From: Thiohalomonas denitrificans
Lineage (GTDB): Bacteria > Pseudomonadota > Gammaproteobacteria > Thiohalomonadales > Thiohalomonadaceae
Length of the DNA stretch: 64,000 nucleotides
Direction of reading: 5' to 3'
NCBI RefSeq assembly: GCF_900102855.1
Contig: NZ_FMWD01000010.1
Coordinates: 1 to 64,000, forward strand
Under the pieces are notes generated by a model. The model saw only the letters and a program-made list of their open reading frames with translations, was not told the origin of the DNA and ran no database searches. Below are positions 34,936 to 43,903 of this stretch, one piece after another; position 1 is the first letter of the stretch; every line of letters starts with the position of its first letter. The translations under genes were made by a program, and so were the position numbers.

Positions 34936-34950
34936 GCAAGTTCCGGGCCA
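34936..34950 (-). promoter_or_regulatory. Sigma-54 (-24/-12) promoter of the multiheme operon
   Basis: On the minus strand TGGCCCGGAACTTGC matches the consensus TGGCACG-N4-TTGC at every fixed position but one. GG and GC are 10 bp apart as required. Transcription would begin about 34924, some 20-35 bp before the NapC-like start. A GGTC-N7-GACC dyad at 35047-35061 could be an upstream activator site. Confidence 0.8.
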
Positions 34951-35115
34951 TGTTTATTAACACCGCCAAGTCAAGGAATTCGTTGGGTATTTGCTAAAAA
35001 AGAGAGACCAAAAGCGCTCAAGGCCTATCAAGAGTTGATTGCAAGAGGTCGATTTTTGACCGTTTGCCCCGGTTTCAGATCGGTGTATAACCGTCAATAG
35101 AGAAAGGGGGGGAGA

Positions 35116-35964
35116 ATGCGAATACTCATACGCTGCCTTGGCGCATGGCTCGTCTTGGTTGTATCAACCACAGCGCCAGCCTTGCATCTATCGGACAATA
35201 GCGTACGTTTTGGTTTTACCGCGGTAGTTTCGCGCTCGGACATCGACACGATCACCCAGTTGCTGGGTTACATTTCCGAACGCCTGGACAGAGATCTCTG
35301 GCCGGTCTTCACCAGCTCTCAGGATGAAATGAACCGCCTGGTCCTCAGCGGCGCAGTGGATCTTGCCTGGATCGACCCGGCGGGCTTTGCCACCGAAAGA
35401 CCGATGCCGATTGTAGCGGTGCCCAGTCGGGAAGAGGGGCCATACTACTACTCCTATATAATAGTGCGCAGCGATCATGACTTCACGGAGCTGGCCGAAC
35501 TTCAAGGCAGGCCGTTTGCATTCTCAAACCTGCAATCGTTTTCCGGTGCACTGGCACCGTCCTATGAAATGGCACTGAACGGGCAACTGGCAAACCGCTT
35601 TTTTCGCCCCGTCATCTACACGGATGATCACGACAACACCATCAAAGCGGTGGCCGGTGGGTTCGTCGACGGCGGCAGCATCAGCAGCCTGGTATTTCAT
35701 CAACTGGAATCCAGGGCCAGTGGTCTTTTAAATAGTCTGCGCGTATTGGAACGCTTCGGACCCTATCCTGCACCGCCGATTGTCGCCTCTCCCAGCCTTC
35801 AGAATGACGTTCTCAGTGAAATTCGGCTTATCCTGCTTTCAATGCACGATGACGATGAAGGCCGTGCCATTTTGAACCGACTCGCCATACACCAGTTCGA
35901 TTCGGTCGATCGGAATCACTACAGGCCCATTAAAGATATCCTCGATAGTTCAGCAGCCCCATGA
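35116..35964 (+). CDS. PhnD-like periplasmic sensor protein
   Basis: A 282-residue exported protein (signal MRILIRCLGAWLVLVVSTTA) of the phosphonate/phosphite-binding PhnD type: LVLSGAVDLAWIDPAGFATE, YYYSYIIVRSDHDFTELAEL, KAVAGGFVDGGSISSLVFHQ and SPSLQNDVLSEIRLILLSM. No ABC permease or ATPase is nearby. It overlaps a histidine kinase gene by 4 bp, so it more likely acts as a separate ligand-binding subunit of a sensor, as the PhnD-like domain does in the tetrathionate sensor TtrS. The ligand is unknown; an oxyanion is plausible. Confidence 0.82.
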   Translation: MRILIRCLGAWLVLVVSTTAPALHLSDNSVRFGFTAVVSRSDIDTITQLLGYISERLDRDLWPVFTSSQDEMNRLVLSGAVDLAWIDPAGFATERPMPIVAVPSREEGPYYYSYIIVRSDHDFTELAELQGRPFAFSNLQSFSGALAPSYEMALNGQLANRFFRPVIYTDDHDNTIKAVAGGFVDGGSISSLVFHQLESRASGLLNSLRVLERFGPYPAPPIVASPSLQNDVLSEIRLILLSMHDDDEGRAILNRLAIHQFDSVDRNHYRPIKDILDSSAAP

Positions 35965-37688
35965 AAATAAACCCAGGTAGCTCCCGATCCCTGCGACTCG
36001 GACACAAACTTATCCTCGTCATCGTCTTTGTTGTGGCCCTGTCGTCGATGGCGACCACGGTGCTTTTCTTCGTGTATGGGCAGGACATCGTCAGAGAAAG
36101 CATCTGGACGGACATGAAGAAACTGCTACTGAACAAGGATGAGCAACTCCTCTCCCATGTTACTCGCCGCGACTACTGGTCGATGTTTCGAATTGTGCAA
36201 AGTTTATCGTCAAGCCACATCGTTGATTCGGCCTGGATCATGGACAAGGACGGATACATGCTGGCGCACTCTGACCCCGACAGCTATCCGGTGTTGAGCA
36301 AATCCACGGAAGCGCTGCACGCCGATATTTCGCATCAGATCAGTGGCGTTTCCGGTTCCCTTGGAACCCTCTATATGGAAATCAACGGTGCAGCCATCGC
36401 ATCGAGCCTCGCGCCACTGAAAAAACTCGTTTACCTGGGTAACTTTCTCGTACTCACCATCAGCGTCGGCTTTGCCTGTTTTTTTTCACGCCATATCACC
36501 CGGCGCTTCAATCGAATTTTCCATGAGGTTCAGAAGGCGGCACGAGGTCACCCCGGGGATGTGGATGAGGTGCGGTTCGCGGAGGATGATGAAATACAGA
36601 GATTGGCCAGTGAACTGAAACACGCCTTCCACGGCCTGGCCGATTCACTGGAAAACACGCGCTTTGCCCAGGAGTTTTACAATTCCGTATTAAGTACCGT
36701 CCCGGATATCGTTCTGGTAGTGGAAGCCGATGGCACCATCATCTACGCCAATGCACAGCATGAGCAACTGGGCTATCCCCTTCACCAGCTGCTGGGCATC
36801 CGTTGGCAAAGCCTGTTCAAGCAGACACCCGCGCTACAGCCCCATGGAGACACCTCATCGGGTTGGTTGACCGGTGAGGGCGTCGTGTCGGTGAACGGAC
36901 GAAAGTTTCCGGCTCTCATCACGCTATCCACCCTGTCCAGCTACGACATCGTGGCGATCCAGAACATCGAGACAGTAAAGGCACTGGAGCGGCAGATGCA
37001 CTACGCCAACACATTCGCTGCCTTGGGAAAACTGAGCGCCAACTTCGCGCATGAGATCAAGAACACCATTTCACCGATACGACTGCTCTATCGCATCGAT
37101 CATCACACGGAGCAGGACATCGCCATCATGGAGCAGTCCATAAAACAGGTTGACGGGCTGGTCACCAAATATCTCAACTTTGCACGTACCGATACGGCCG
37201 TATCGGACTTTTCAGTACGCATGGATCGCATCGCCCTGGAGCTTCTCTCCCTGCACGACTCTCAGGTGCAGGAAAAACAACTCACCGTAAAAACACAACT
37301 CGAACCCGCTCCTCTGTACTACAACGAAGAGGCCCTGCGCAGCATCATCAAGAACCTGCTGCTTAACGCTATCGATGCCTCACCACATGGCGCCTGTATT
37401 TGGCTGACACTGCATACCAGGGATGAACAGGTGGTACTTACCATGGCAGACATGGGAGAGGGGATCTCCGATGATGACAAGGAGCGGATCTTCGAGCCTT
37501 TCTTCACCACCAAACCCAGTGGTTCGGGAATAGGACTGGCCACAGTCAATCATCATGTCCAGTCCATGTCCGGGCACATGATCGTTCGGGACCGTCCCGA
37601 AGGCGGAGCATTTTTTACCGTGATTTTGCCCAAAAATCGACAGCACACATTCAACCCGGAAAAACTGCAACCACTCCCAGAAAGCTGA
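35961..37688 (+). CDS. PAS-containing sensor histidine kinase
   Basis: A 575-residue kinase with an N-terminal membrane segment (KLILVIVFVVALSSMATTVL), a periplasmic domain (about 40-150), a second membrane segment (about 155-175), a HAMP-like linker, a PAS domain (about 235-340, VPDIVLVVEADGTIIYANAQ), the H-box LGKLSANFAHEIKNTISPIR, N-box NLLLNAIDA and G-boxes DMGEGIS and GSGIGLATV. It is of the NtrB/DctB-like group that pairs with NtrC-type regulators, but no regulator is adjacent. The orphan NtrC-type protein at 27002 is the best candidate partner. Confidence 0.9.
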   Translation: MKINPGSSRSLRLGHKLILVIVFVVALSSMATTVLFFVYGQDIVRESIWTDMKKLLLNKDEQLLSHVTRRDYWSMFRIVQSLSSSHIVDSAWIMDKDGYMLAHSDPDSYPVLSKSTEALHADISHQISGVSGSLGTLYMEINGAAIASSLAPLKKLVYLGNFLVLTISVGFACFFSRHITRRFNRIFHEVQKAARGHPGDVDEVRFAEDDEIQRLASELKHAFHGLADSLENTRFAQEFYNSVLSTVPDIVLVVEADGTIIYANAQHEQLGYPLHQLLGIRWQSLFKQTPALQPHGDTSSGWLTGEGVVSVNGRKFPALITLSTLSSYDIVAIQNIETVKALERQMHYANTFAALGKLSANFAHEIKNTISPIRLLYRIDHHTEQDIAIMEQSIKQVDGLVTKYLNFARTDTAVSDFSVRMDRIALELLSLHDSQVQEKQLTVKTQLEPAPLYYNEEALRSIIKNLLLNAIDASPHGACIWLTLHTRDEQVVLTMADMGEGISDDDKERIFEPFFTTKPSGSGIGLATVNHHVQSMSGHMIVRDRPEGGAFFTVILPKNRQHTFNPEKLQPLPES

Positions 37689-37708
37689 AGGTCCAGCCTT
37701 GTTCCGGG

Positions 37709-38095
37709 TCATTGCTTAGCCGATGTGTAATAGATACGAATACGCGCTATCTCCGACCGTTCACTCTGCAAAGGCAGGCGGAAGGTGAGTTGGTGACGAT
37801 TGGGACTGTGGCGAAGGATCCGGCGTGGCGAGAAGATTGCCCGATGGCGCTCCAATACTGCTCCACCCGCATCGAATAGATCGATGCGAACCGGCAAACG
37901 AGCATTGTCGTAGACCGGATGATGGTGGAACCACTGGGCGCGCAACTCGTACCCCTGGTCCCGCTCAATCAGCTGGATGCGACTGACACCGACAGGGGGA
38001 CGGTCGATTTCCACAAGCTCCAGTGCAGCGGCCGGGACAATACCGGTCAACCAGAGACCGATGGCCATCAACCTGCCTCTTACGGAAGCGTGCAT
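37709..38095 (-). CDS. Small secreted protein of unknown function
   Basis: A 128-residue protein with a signal peptide (LMAIGLWLTGIVPAAA-LELVEI) and a mature part of about 100 residues that looks like a single beta-sandwich (GYELRAQWFHHHPVYDNARL, PVRIDLFDAGGAVLERHRA). It resembles small periplasmic proteins of the YcfL type in size and layout, but I do not recognise the family with confidence. It is convergent with the histidine kinase gene. Confidence 0.6.
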   Translation of the reverse strand: MHASVRGRLMAIGLWLTGIVPAAALELVEIDRPPVGVSRIQLIERDQGYELRAQWFHHHPVYDNARLPVRIDLFDAGGAVLERHRAIFSPRRILRHSPNRHQLTFRLPLQSERSEIARIRIYYTSAKQ

Positions 38096-38322
38096 CCTGC
38101 TGCTCCTCCTGCCCGAGCCGCCTAGTCACAGAATAGACCGTGATGGCTCCGTTGCCGCAAGCTCAGCTCAACAGCAACGCTTGCTCGCCTCTTTCCACAA
38201 GGGCAGGCAATCGGGCTTTTTCCGATCACCGGAACCCCGGCACGGCACAAAAATAGAGGACCGGTTCTTCTGCATCCGGTGTTCGCCCCGTCCACTCCCG
38301 TTGGCCGCCGAGCAGGAGTGGG

Positions 38323-39693
38323 CTACATTCGATCCGAGGCACTGGACCCGACATCGTCCTCCTCGTCTCCTCCGTCGCCCGACAAGCTACGGGCCACCCG
38401 CTCGTAGAGCAACTCTACCATCTCCAGATCACGGTGATGATGACCGGCCCGTCGGGTCTGTTCTGCAATCCATCGGGCATGATGGGCCAGGGCCACGCGA
38501 TCCTCCGGACGATGGACACGTCTGCCGTTGGTCTCGATACTCTCCAGCAGCCGCAGCATGACCGACAGATGCCCGGCACCCATCTGGCGGATCTGGTTGA
38601 AGGCGACGTCAGCCAGTTCGGCAAAGTTCAGGGTGGGGGCAATAACCCGTAGCCTGCCTGTTCGATCGAGGCGAAACGGAGAGGGGATTTTCCTCTCGGC
38701 CAAATGCCCCAGGCCGTTTCCAATCCAATCGATGCAGGTAACCGCCGTCAACGGGTCGTTGATACCCGGCGAAAGCGCCCGCACGGCAATCGACACCAGC
38801 TGTTGCATCGGATACGTCACGTCCTGAGTCGACGTGCGCTGCCGTCCGATGACGAACATGGCGGCGATCGCCTCTGCCACCTCATCGCTACAGCGTTCGA
38901 CCGGCCAGGCGACCAGCAGCACGGTACCGTCCCTGGCAAACTCCCCCGGTATAGAGTGCACACAGAGGAGCAGATCGTGTCGTTCTGCGGTCGCCATCAG
39001 ATTTTCGTTTTCGATCGCCTGCAGATAGCCGCTGTGCCTTGTTACTACCGTCTTCAGCTCTTCGCCAGCAGCCTCCGGGACCGAAAATTCGCTATACGTG
39101 TTCGGTTCAAGAGCTGTTCCCAGTTTCTCGGGGAACAGGTTATCGATCCCCTCGGCAAGCTCGGTGGCTATACCGGAGGCGAGGTTTTCCACTTGTAGTG
39201 ACATCGATACGTGATGGATGAAGTAGATGAGAACAGCGAGACTTGCAACGGCAAGGGCAACCGCCACGGTCACCGAGAAGTGCGGAATAAAGACGGTGTC
39301 GTTGGCTCCACCAACCGCGCGAAGCACCAGCAGGCAGTAGAGGAAAGTGGCAATGAAGGTGCCGAGAACGACCTGATTGCCCGGGTCACGCATGAAGTTA
39401 CGTAACAGCCGCGGCCCGAACTGGTTGGCCGCCAGTGTAAGTGCAACCACGGTAATCGAGAACACCATACCTGCGACCGTAATCATGGAAGCGGCAATGG
39501 TGGTGAGCATGTCACGTGCACCCTGGGGCTCCCCCGACCAGAACCAGCTGGTTGCCTGTGGCAACAAACCGGGCGCTGCATCGAGCGCCAGAGTCACAAA
39601 TGAGAGCATGGCGGCAAGCAGTGCCATCAGTACCGGCACGAACCAGAAGCTGGACCGAAGCTCCTGCCAGACGTTGGCTATACGGGTTTTCAC
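38323..39693 (-). CDS. DUF2254 integral membrane protein
   Basis: A 456-residue protein. The N-terminal half has four membrane segments (about 18-37, 65-90, 110-130, 140-165), with the conserved ASMITVAGMVFSITVVALTL and NQFGPRLLRNFMRD motif. The C-terminal half is soluble and contains YPMQQLVSIAVRALSPGINDPLTA, typical of DUF2254. The function is unknown; a channel-like role has been suggested from layout. It stands alone. Confidence 0.88.
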   Translation of the reverse strand: MKTRIANVWQELRSSFWFVPVLMALLAAMLSFVTLALDAAPGLLPQATSWFWSGEPQGARDMLTTIAASMITVAGMVFSITVVALTLAANQFGPRLLRNFMRDPGNQVVLGTFIATFLYCLLVLRAVGGANDTVFIPHFSVTVAVALAVASLAVLIYFIHHVSMSLQVENLASGIATELAEGIDNLFPEKLGTALEPNTYSEFSVPEAAGEELKTVVTRHSGYLQAIENENLMATAERHDLLLCVHSIPGEFARDGTVLLVAWPVERCSDEVAEAIAAMFVIGRQRTSTQDVTYPMQQLVSIAVRALSPGINDPLTAVTCIDWIGNGLGHLAERKIPSPFRLDRTGRLRVIAPTLNFAELADVAFNQIRQMGAGHLSVMLRLLESIETNGRRVHRPEDRVALAHHARWIAEQTRRAGHHHRDLEMVELLYERVARSLSGDGGDEEDDVGSSASDRM

Positions 39694-39930
39694 GTCGCTC
39701 CCGGCACCGGCTAATGATTGGAATCATTGGCAAATATAGTGCACCTCTATTGATAAACACGAAATCTGTTGGGCTCGGCCGTTTTGCCCACTGGACTGTT
39801 TAGAGCTTGCGACGCGTTGACTGAAGGACCCTGACACGGGCCCATTCATCCTTCCGGAAAAATACCAGAGGAAAATTCCTTCAATTTTCCTAGTCTCATG
39901 GCCAGGAAGTCCACAAAAGGGAGCACCTCT

Positions 39931-40239
39931 ATGGACATGCAACTTTATGCGATTCGCCGCCGAAACGTCTCTTCGGGCCCCAACGAGATGGAGCAAGCGG
40001 GAAACCGTTCATCGGAAGTCGGAGAGGAGATGAAGGACCGTATCCGCTGGATACGATCCTACGTGGTCAAAGAAGAGAACGGCGGATTGGGCACCATCTG
40101 TATCTATCAAGCCGCGGACGAGGAAGCGATTCGGGAACATGCCAGTCGGGCGGCAATACCGGCAGATGAGGTCAATCCGGTGGTCGATACGCTGGTGATG
40201 CGTGACGACCCGAAGCCGGCGAGCGAAGCGGCTTCATAA
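39931..40239 (+). CDS. DUF4242 domain protein
   Basis: A 102-residue cytoplasmic protein. MQLYAIRRRN at the start, IRWIRSYVVKEENGGLGTIC and REHASRAAIPADEV are DUF4242 hallmarks; members are ferredoxin-like dimers of unclear role, some described as nickel-responsive. ATG 39931 follows a gggag site; the open frame starts at 39898. It sits upstream of, and convergent with, the NtrC-type regulator. Confidence 0.8.
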   Translation: MDMQLYAIRRRNVSSGPNEMEQAGNRSSEVGEEMKDRIRWIRSYVVKEENGGLGTICIYQAADEEAIREHASRAAIPADEVNPVVDTLVMRDDPKPASEAAS

Positions 40240-40295
40240 TGATGAACGGGGCGCCAGGCGCAGCCCCCGGGGTGGTCAATCAGAGGGTGCGAGCC

Positions 40296-41666
40296 TCAAG
40301 ACTCCTCCGCGTTGATCCCGTGACGCTTAATCTTGCGCCACAGGGAAACCCGATCGATTCCCAGGATCCGGGCGGCCTGCGTCCGGTTGCCACCGGTTTT
40401 CTCCAGCACCAGGCGGATGTACTGTGCCTCGCGCTCCTCCAGAGTCAATGGGGGATCCGAGGGCGTTCGAAAGAACGCGAGGCGGGTTTCCCGCAGGTTG
40501 CCCGGCAAATGGTCCGCCCTCAGCTCCTCACCGTTGGTCATGGCGACACCGAATTCAATGGCGTTTTCAAGTTCCCGAATGTTACCCGGATAGCCGTAGC
40601 CGGTGAGTAGTGCCATCGCCTCCGGAGTAATGTCGCGAACGGATTTGCCGGCAATGGAGGCATGCTTTTGGAGAAAGTGATACGCCAGCAGCGGCACATC
40701 ATCAAGACGATGGGCCAGCGCCGGCAGCTCGAGCCGAACCACATTGAGCCGGTAGTAAAGGTCCTGGCGAAAACTGCCTTCTGCGACGGCAGCCTCCAGA
40801 TTGCGGTTGGTGGCGGCAATGTAGCGAACATCCGTCTTGATCGGGTGAACCCCACCCAGGCGAAACAGCTCCCGCTCCTGGATCACCCGCAACAGCTTGA
40901 CCTGCATCGAGGGGGACATCTCGGCAATCTCATCGAGCAGCAGGGTGCCGCCCTCGGCCATCTCGATGAGGCCGCGTTTGAGCGTGTCCGCTCCGGTAAA
41001 CGCCCCCTTCTCATGGCCGAACAGTTCATTCGCCAGTAGCTCCTCCTGAAAGGCCCCGCAGTTTACTGCGACAAACGGCGCATCGGCACAGCCACTGTGG
41101 GCATGCAGGTAGCGCGCCAGCAACTCCTTGCCGGTTCCGCTTTCGCCCGTAATCAGCACGCTGCAACCGCTGTCGGCAACCTGGCGGGCCGTCTCGAGCA
41201 TCCTCTGTACCGCCGCGTCCTGGGTAATGAATTTGACCTTGCCCTGATAGCTGTCCACCTGCTGCCGCAGCGTCCGGTTCTCACGCCGCAGGCGTACCAT
41301 CTCGACAGCGCCCCGGACCACTTCCCTGACCTCGTCCAGACGAAAGGGCTTGGCAATATAGTGAAAGGCGCCCTCACGTAGCGCCGTAATCGCAGAGCTG
41401 AGCGTGGCATAACCAGTGATGACGATCACCGCGCTGTCAGGGTGGAGCTCCCTGCAGCGATGGAGAATCTCCATTCCATCCACCTCCTCCATTCGCAGGT
41501 CCGTCAACACAATGTCAAAAGGCCTTTCCTCGATCGCCCGAAGCCCACCCGGGCCGCTCTGCCGGGTGGTAATCGCATAGCCCGCCTTCTTGAAGACGTG
41601 GGCGAGATTCTTCACCGCAATCGGCTCGTCGTCGACGATCAACAGAGAGATGTCAGACTGATTCAT
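40296..41666 (-). CDS. NtrC-family sigma-54-dependent response regulator
   Basis: A 456-residue regulator: receiver (LIVDDEP; phosphoacceptor in DIVLTDLRMEEVDGME; Lys in YIAKPFRLDE), AAA+ domain with GESGTGKE, GAFTGA and LLLDEIAEM, and a Fis-type DNA-binding end (GGNRTQAARILGIDRVSLWR). It overlaps its kinase gene by 4 bp. The likely target is the divergent sigma-54 promoter at 43292, which has two TGTTGC-N5-GYAACA palindromes upstream. Confidence 0.93.
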   Translation of the reverse strand: MNQSDISLLIVDDEPIAVKNLAHVFKKAGYAITTRQSGPGGLRAIEERPFDIVLTDLRMEEVDGMEILHRCRELHPDSAVIVITGYATLSSAITALREGAFHYIAKPFRLDEVREVVRGAVEMVRLRRENRTLRQQVDSYQGKVKFITQDAAVQRMLETARQVADSGCSVLITGESGTGKELLARYLHAHSGCADAPFVAVNCGAFQEELLANELFGHEKGAFTGADTLKRGLIEMAEGGTLLLDEIAEMSPSMQVKLLRVIQERELFRLGGVHPIKTDVRYIAATNRNLEAAVAEGSFRQDLYYRLNVVRLELPALAHRLDDVPLLAYHFLQKHASIAGKSVRDITPEAMALLTGYGYPGNIRELENAIEFGVAMTNGEELRADHLPGNLRETRLAFFRTPSDPPLTLEEREAQYIRLVLEKTGGNRTQAARILGIDRVSLWRKIKRHGINAEES

Positions 41667-43120
41667 TGACTGGATTCCACTGCCGGTAAACGGATACTGA
41701 ATGTGGTGCCCATCCCCACTCGGCTGCGCACCGCTATGCAGCCATCGTGTTCACGGATAATTTCCTCGACGATATAGAGCCCGAGCCCCATGCCGCGGCC
41801 CGCCTCCCGGGTGGTAAAGAAAGGGTCGAATATCTTCGGCAGAATCGACTCGCCGACACCCGGTCCATTGTCCTCGACCCGGATGATCGCCACCTTTTCC
41901 TCACCACCGGGGCAGAGCTCGTTGCCGAACACATAGGCATCCTCCGCCGGAGCCGCCTCCTGCCCGGAGCGAAACTCGGCTTGGATACGCACCCGGGTAC
42001 CGGGGCCTCCGGCGTCGGCGGCATTCTTGATCAGATTGATGAAAACCTGCTGTATCCGCTGCGAATCGACCCGAATCAGAAAATCGGGTGGGACATCCGT
42101 CTCCACCACCACATCTTTCAAATCCTTGTGCAGCAGCAACAGAACCTTCTCCAGTAGCGGAGACAGCAGCACCGGCTCCGTCTCGAACGGGCGATTTCGG
42201 GAAAAATCGAGCAGTGCCAGCACGATGCCGCGTGCCCGCTGCGTCTGTTCGTCGATCTGCTCCAGCCACTCCCGCATCAGTTCCCGATCGCCATCCTCAT
42301 GCTCTTCCAGCAACAACTGACAGGAGGAGGAGATATTGGAGAGCGGATTGTTCAGCTCATGTGCCACCCCCGAGACCAGTACCCCCAGCGAGGCGAGCTT
42401 TTCGGAGTGCAATAGCTGGCGGCGTCGCGTTTCCAGTTCTCCCAGCATGCGGTTGAAGGCCCGGGTAAACGAGACGATCTCGCGATCATCGGAGTGGGCG
42501 GTGAGGGCCCGGAAACGGCCCCGGGCGATCGGCTCCAGATTCGACTCCAGCTGGCGTAGCGACCGGACCACCGCCTGCGACAACAGCCGTCCGATCAAGA
42601 CCCCGACGGCCCCCACCACCAGAACCGAGATCACCACAGCGAAGCGCGAATTGCGCAGGTACTGCAGCACCGTTGCTCGTTCTCGCACCGAGATGGCATC
42701 GGCGGCGATGGATATGGCATGCCCCACTTCACGAATGGGCGGTACTACCGGCTGAACCCCGCGATCGTCGGAATAGATCTCAAGCAGGGCCCGATAGCGG
42801 TCCAACCGACGCTCCAGCGCCATCAACTCAGGCTCGGGAGCCAGCCCGGAAAACAGCTCATGGTGAGTCGCGAGGATCTCACCGGCGGCCCGGTTGTGCT
42901 CGAACGCAGCCGAAAGGTCGTCACTGCTGTGATAGAGCAGGTAATTCTTCTCGAAACGTCGCATCTCCAATACGTGTTCGCTGAACCGCGACACGGCTAC
43001 CCCGCTCTCCACCTGGTCTTCAAGGAAACGCAGGTCGAGATAGACCACAGCGGAGAGCGCCGCCACTACCGCAGCGAGGGCGTAGGAACCTAGACGAATC
43101 TTGCCTTGCAGGCTGGCCAT
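41663..43120 (-). CDS. NtrB-type sensor histidine kinase
   Basis: A 485-residue kinase with two membrane segments (about 10-30 and 160-180) enclosing a helical periplasmic domain (RFEKNYLLYHSSDDLSAAFE), HAMP, H-box SLGVLVSGVAHELNNPLSNI, N-box INLIKNAADA, and G-boxes DNGPGV and GRGMGLGLYIV. The HELNNPL form is typical of kinases that pair with NtrC regulators, and its partner follows with a 4-bp overlap. It is divergent from the permease/NhaD operon and probably controls it. Confidence 0.93.
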   Translation of the reverse strand: MASLQGKIRLGSYALAAVVAALSAVVYLDLRFLEDQVESGVAVSRFSEHVLEMRRFEKNYLLYHSSDDLSAAFEHNRAAGEILATHHELFSGLAPEPELMALERRLDRYRALLEIYSDDRGVQPVVPPIREVGHAISIAADAISVRERATVLQYLRNSRFAVVISVLVVGAVGVLIGRLLSQAVVRSLRQLESNLEPIARGRFRALTAHSDDREIVSFTRAFNRMLGELETRRRQLLHSEKLASLGVLVSGVAHELNNPLSNISSSCQLLLEEHEDGDRELMREWLEQIDEQTQRARGIVLALLDFSRNRPFETEPVLLSPLLEKVLLLLHKDLKDVVVETDVPPDFLIRVDSQRIQQVFINLIKNAADAGGPGTRVRIQAEFRSGQEAAPAEDAYVFGNELCPGGEEKVAIIRVEDNGPGVGESILPKIFDPFFTTREAGRGMGLGLYIVEEIIREHDGCIAVRSRVGMGTTFSIRLPAVESSQ

Positions 43121-43143
43121 ATACGTTTCAACGTGAAACAGGG

Positions 43144-43160
43144 TGTTGCTATTTGTAACA
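43144..43160. promoter_or_regulatory. Palindromic activator site 1
   Basis: TGTTGCTATTTGTAACA, with the symmetry extending to GGTGTT...AACACC. It shares the form TGTTGC-N5-GYAACA with the site at 43213. It lies about 140 bp upstream of the sigma-54 promoter, a usual enhancer distance for NtrC proteins. Confidence 0.65.
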
Positions 43161-43212
43161 CCTGCCGATTATCCAGGCAAGCCGGGCGTGCTGCAGGCCA
43201 CCATTCATTAGC

Positions 43213-43229
43213 TGTTGCGAATTGCAACA
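43213..43229. promoter_or_regulatory. Palindromic activator site 2
   Basis: TGTTGCGAATTGCAACA is a perfect 6-bp dyad with a 5-bp centre. It is about 70 bp upstream of the -24 element and matches site 1. Confidence 0.7.
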
Positions 43230-43291
43230 TGAAGAGCCCCCGCTGATCTGTGCAACCCACTAAAAATCAAAGACTTGCTGTACGAGTACGT

Positions 43292-43307
43292 TGGCACGAG
43301 GAATGCA
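43292..43307 (+). promoter_or_regulatory. Sigma-54 (-24/-12) promoter
   Basis: TGGCACGAGGAATGCA matches TGGCACG-N4-TTGCA at all fixed positions but one. Transcription should begin about 12 bp beyond, near 43318, ahead of the ATG at 43341. It would drive the usp-permease-nhaD-usp genes. Confidence 0.85.
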
Positions 43308-43340
43308 ACGAACAGGGCTCACTCCACGACTTTCAGCACT

Positions 43341-43862
43341 ATGAAACGGATTACGGAAGACCTTCGGCGCGCATTGGCGGCCATGGCCTGCTCCGAGGCG
43401 GGGGAATTTCTCTCGCCTCTACAGAAGGCAAGCGTGCTCGATTCGCGAAAGCGATCACCGGCCGCTGTCGCCGTTAACCGGTCGCACCTGCGCGGGCGTC
43501 GGCTCGCCCTGGCTACGGGCGGGACCGGATCCCCCCGCGCCTTTGACTACGCACTGCAATGCTGCCGCCAGCTGGAGGCGGCACTCGACGTCATCTCCCT
43601 CAATGAATGCATCTATGAGATGGACCCGAGCCGCAGCGCAGAGTTGCAGGCGCATGGAATTCAATGGCGCAGCCTGGCACTCGACGGAGAACCGCTCAAC
43701 GCCCTCGCGGGATATCTGCGCAACAACGTCCAGCCCCTTTTTCTGGTTGCCGATGAAACCGGATTTCCGGCAACGGAGCTATTGACCGGAAGGGTGAAAA
43801 AGGCCCTGTGGCCGTCTCACATACCGTTGGTCGTGATCGCCGCCGGGACACCGAATCCGTAA
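43341..43862 (+). CDS. UspA-like protein, first gene of transporter operon
   Basis: A 173-residue cytoplasmic protein. From about residue 50 it shows a universal-stress-like alpha/beta pattern (RLALATGGTGSPRAFDYALQ, ALDVISLNECIYE, LWPSHIPLVVIAAGTP). It resembles the last gene of the operon (47322), which has VVVALDASPRRQAFDYAVEL. ATP-binding glycine motifs are not evident. ATG 43341 lies 23 bp after the predicted sigma-54 start. It may be a regulatory partner of the transporters. Confidence 0.6.
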   Translation: MKRITEDLRRALAAMACSEAGEFLSPLQKASVLDSRKRSPAAVAVNRSHLRGRRLALATGGTGSPRAFDYALQCCRQLEAALDVISLNECIYEMDPSRSAELQAHGIQWRSLALDGEPLNALAGYLRNNVQPLFLVADETGFPATELLTGRVKKALWPSHIPLVVIAAGTPNP

Positions 43863-43903
43863 TCACCAGGGCCAACAGCACTAGAGAGGAGAACAGCACT
43901 ACC

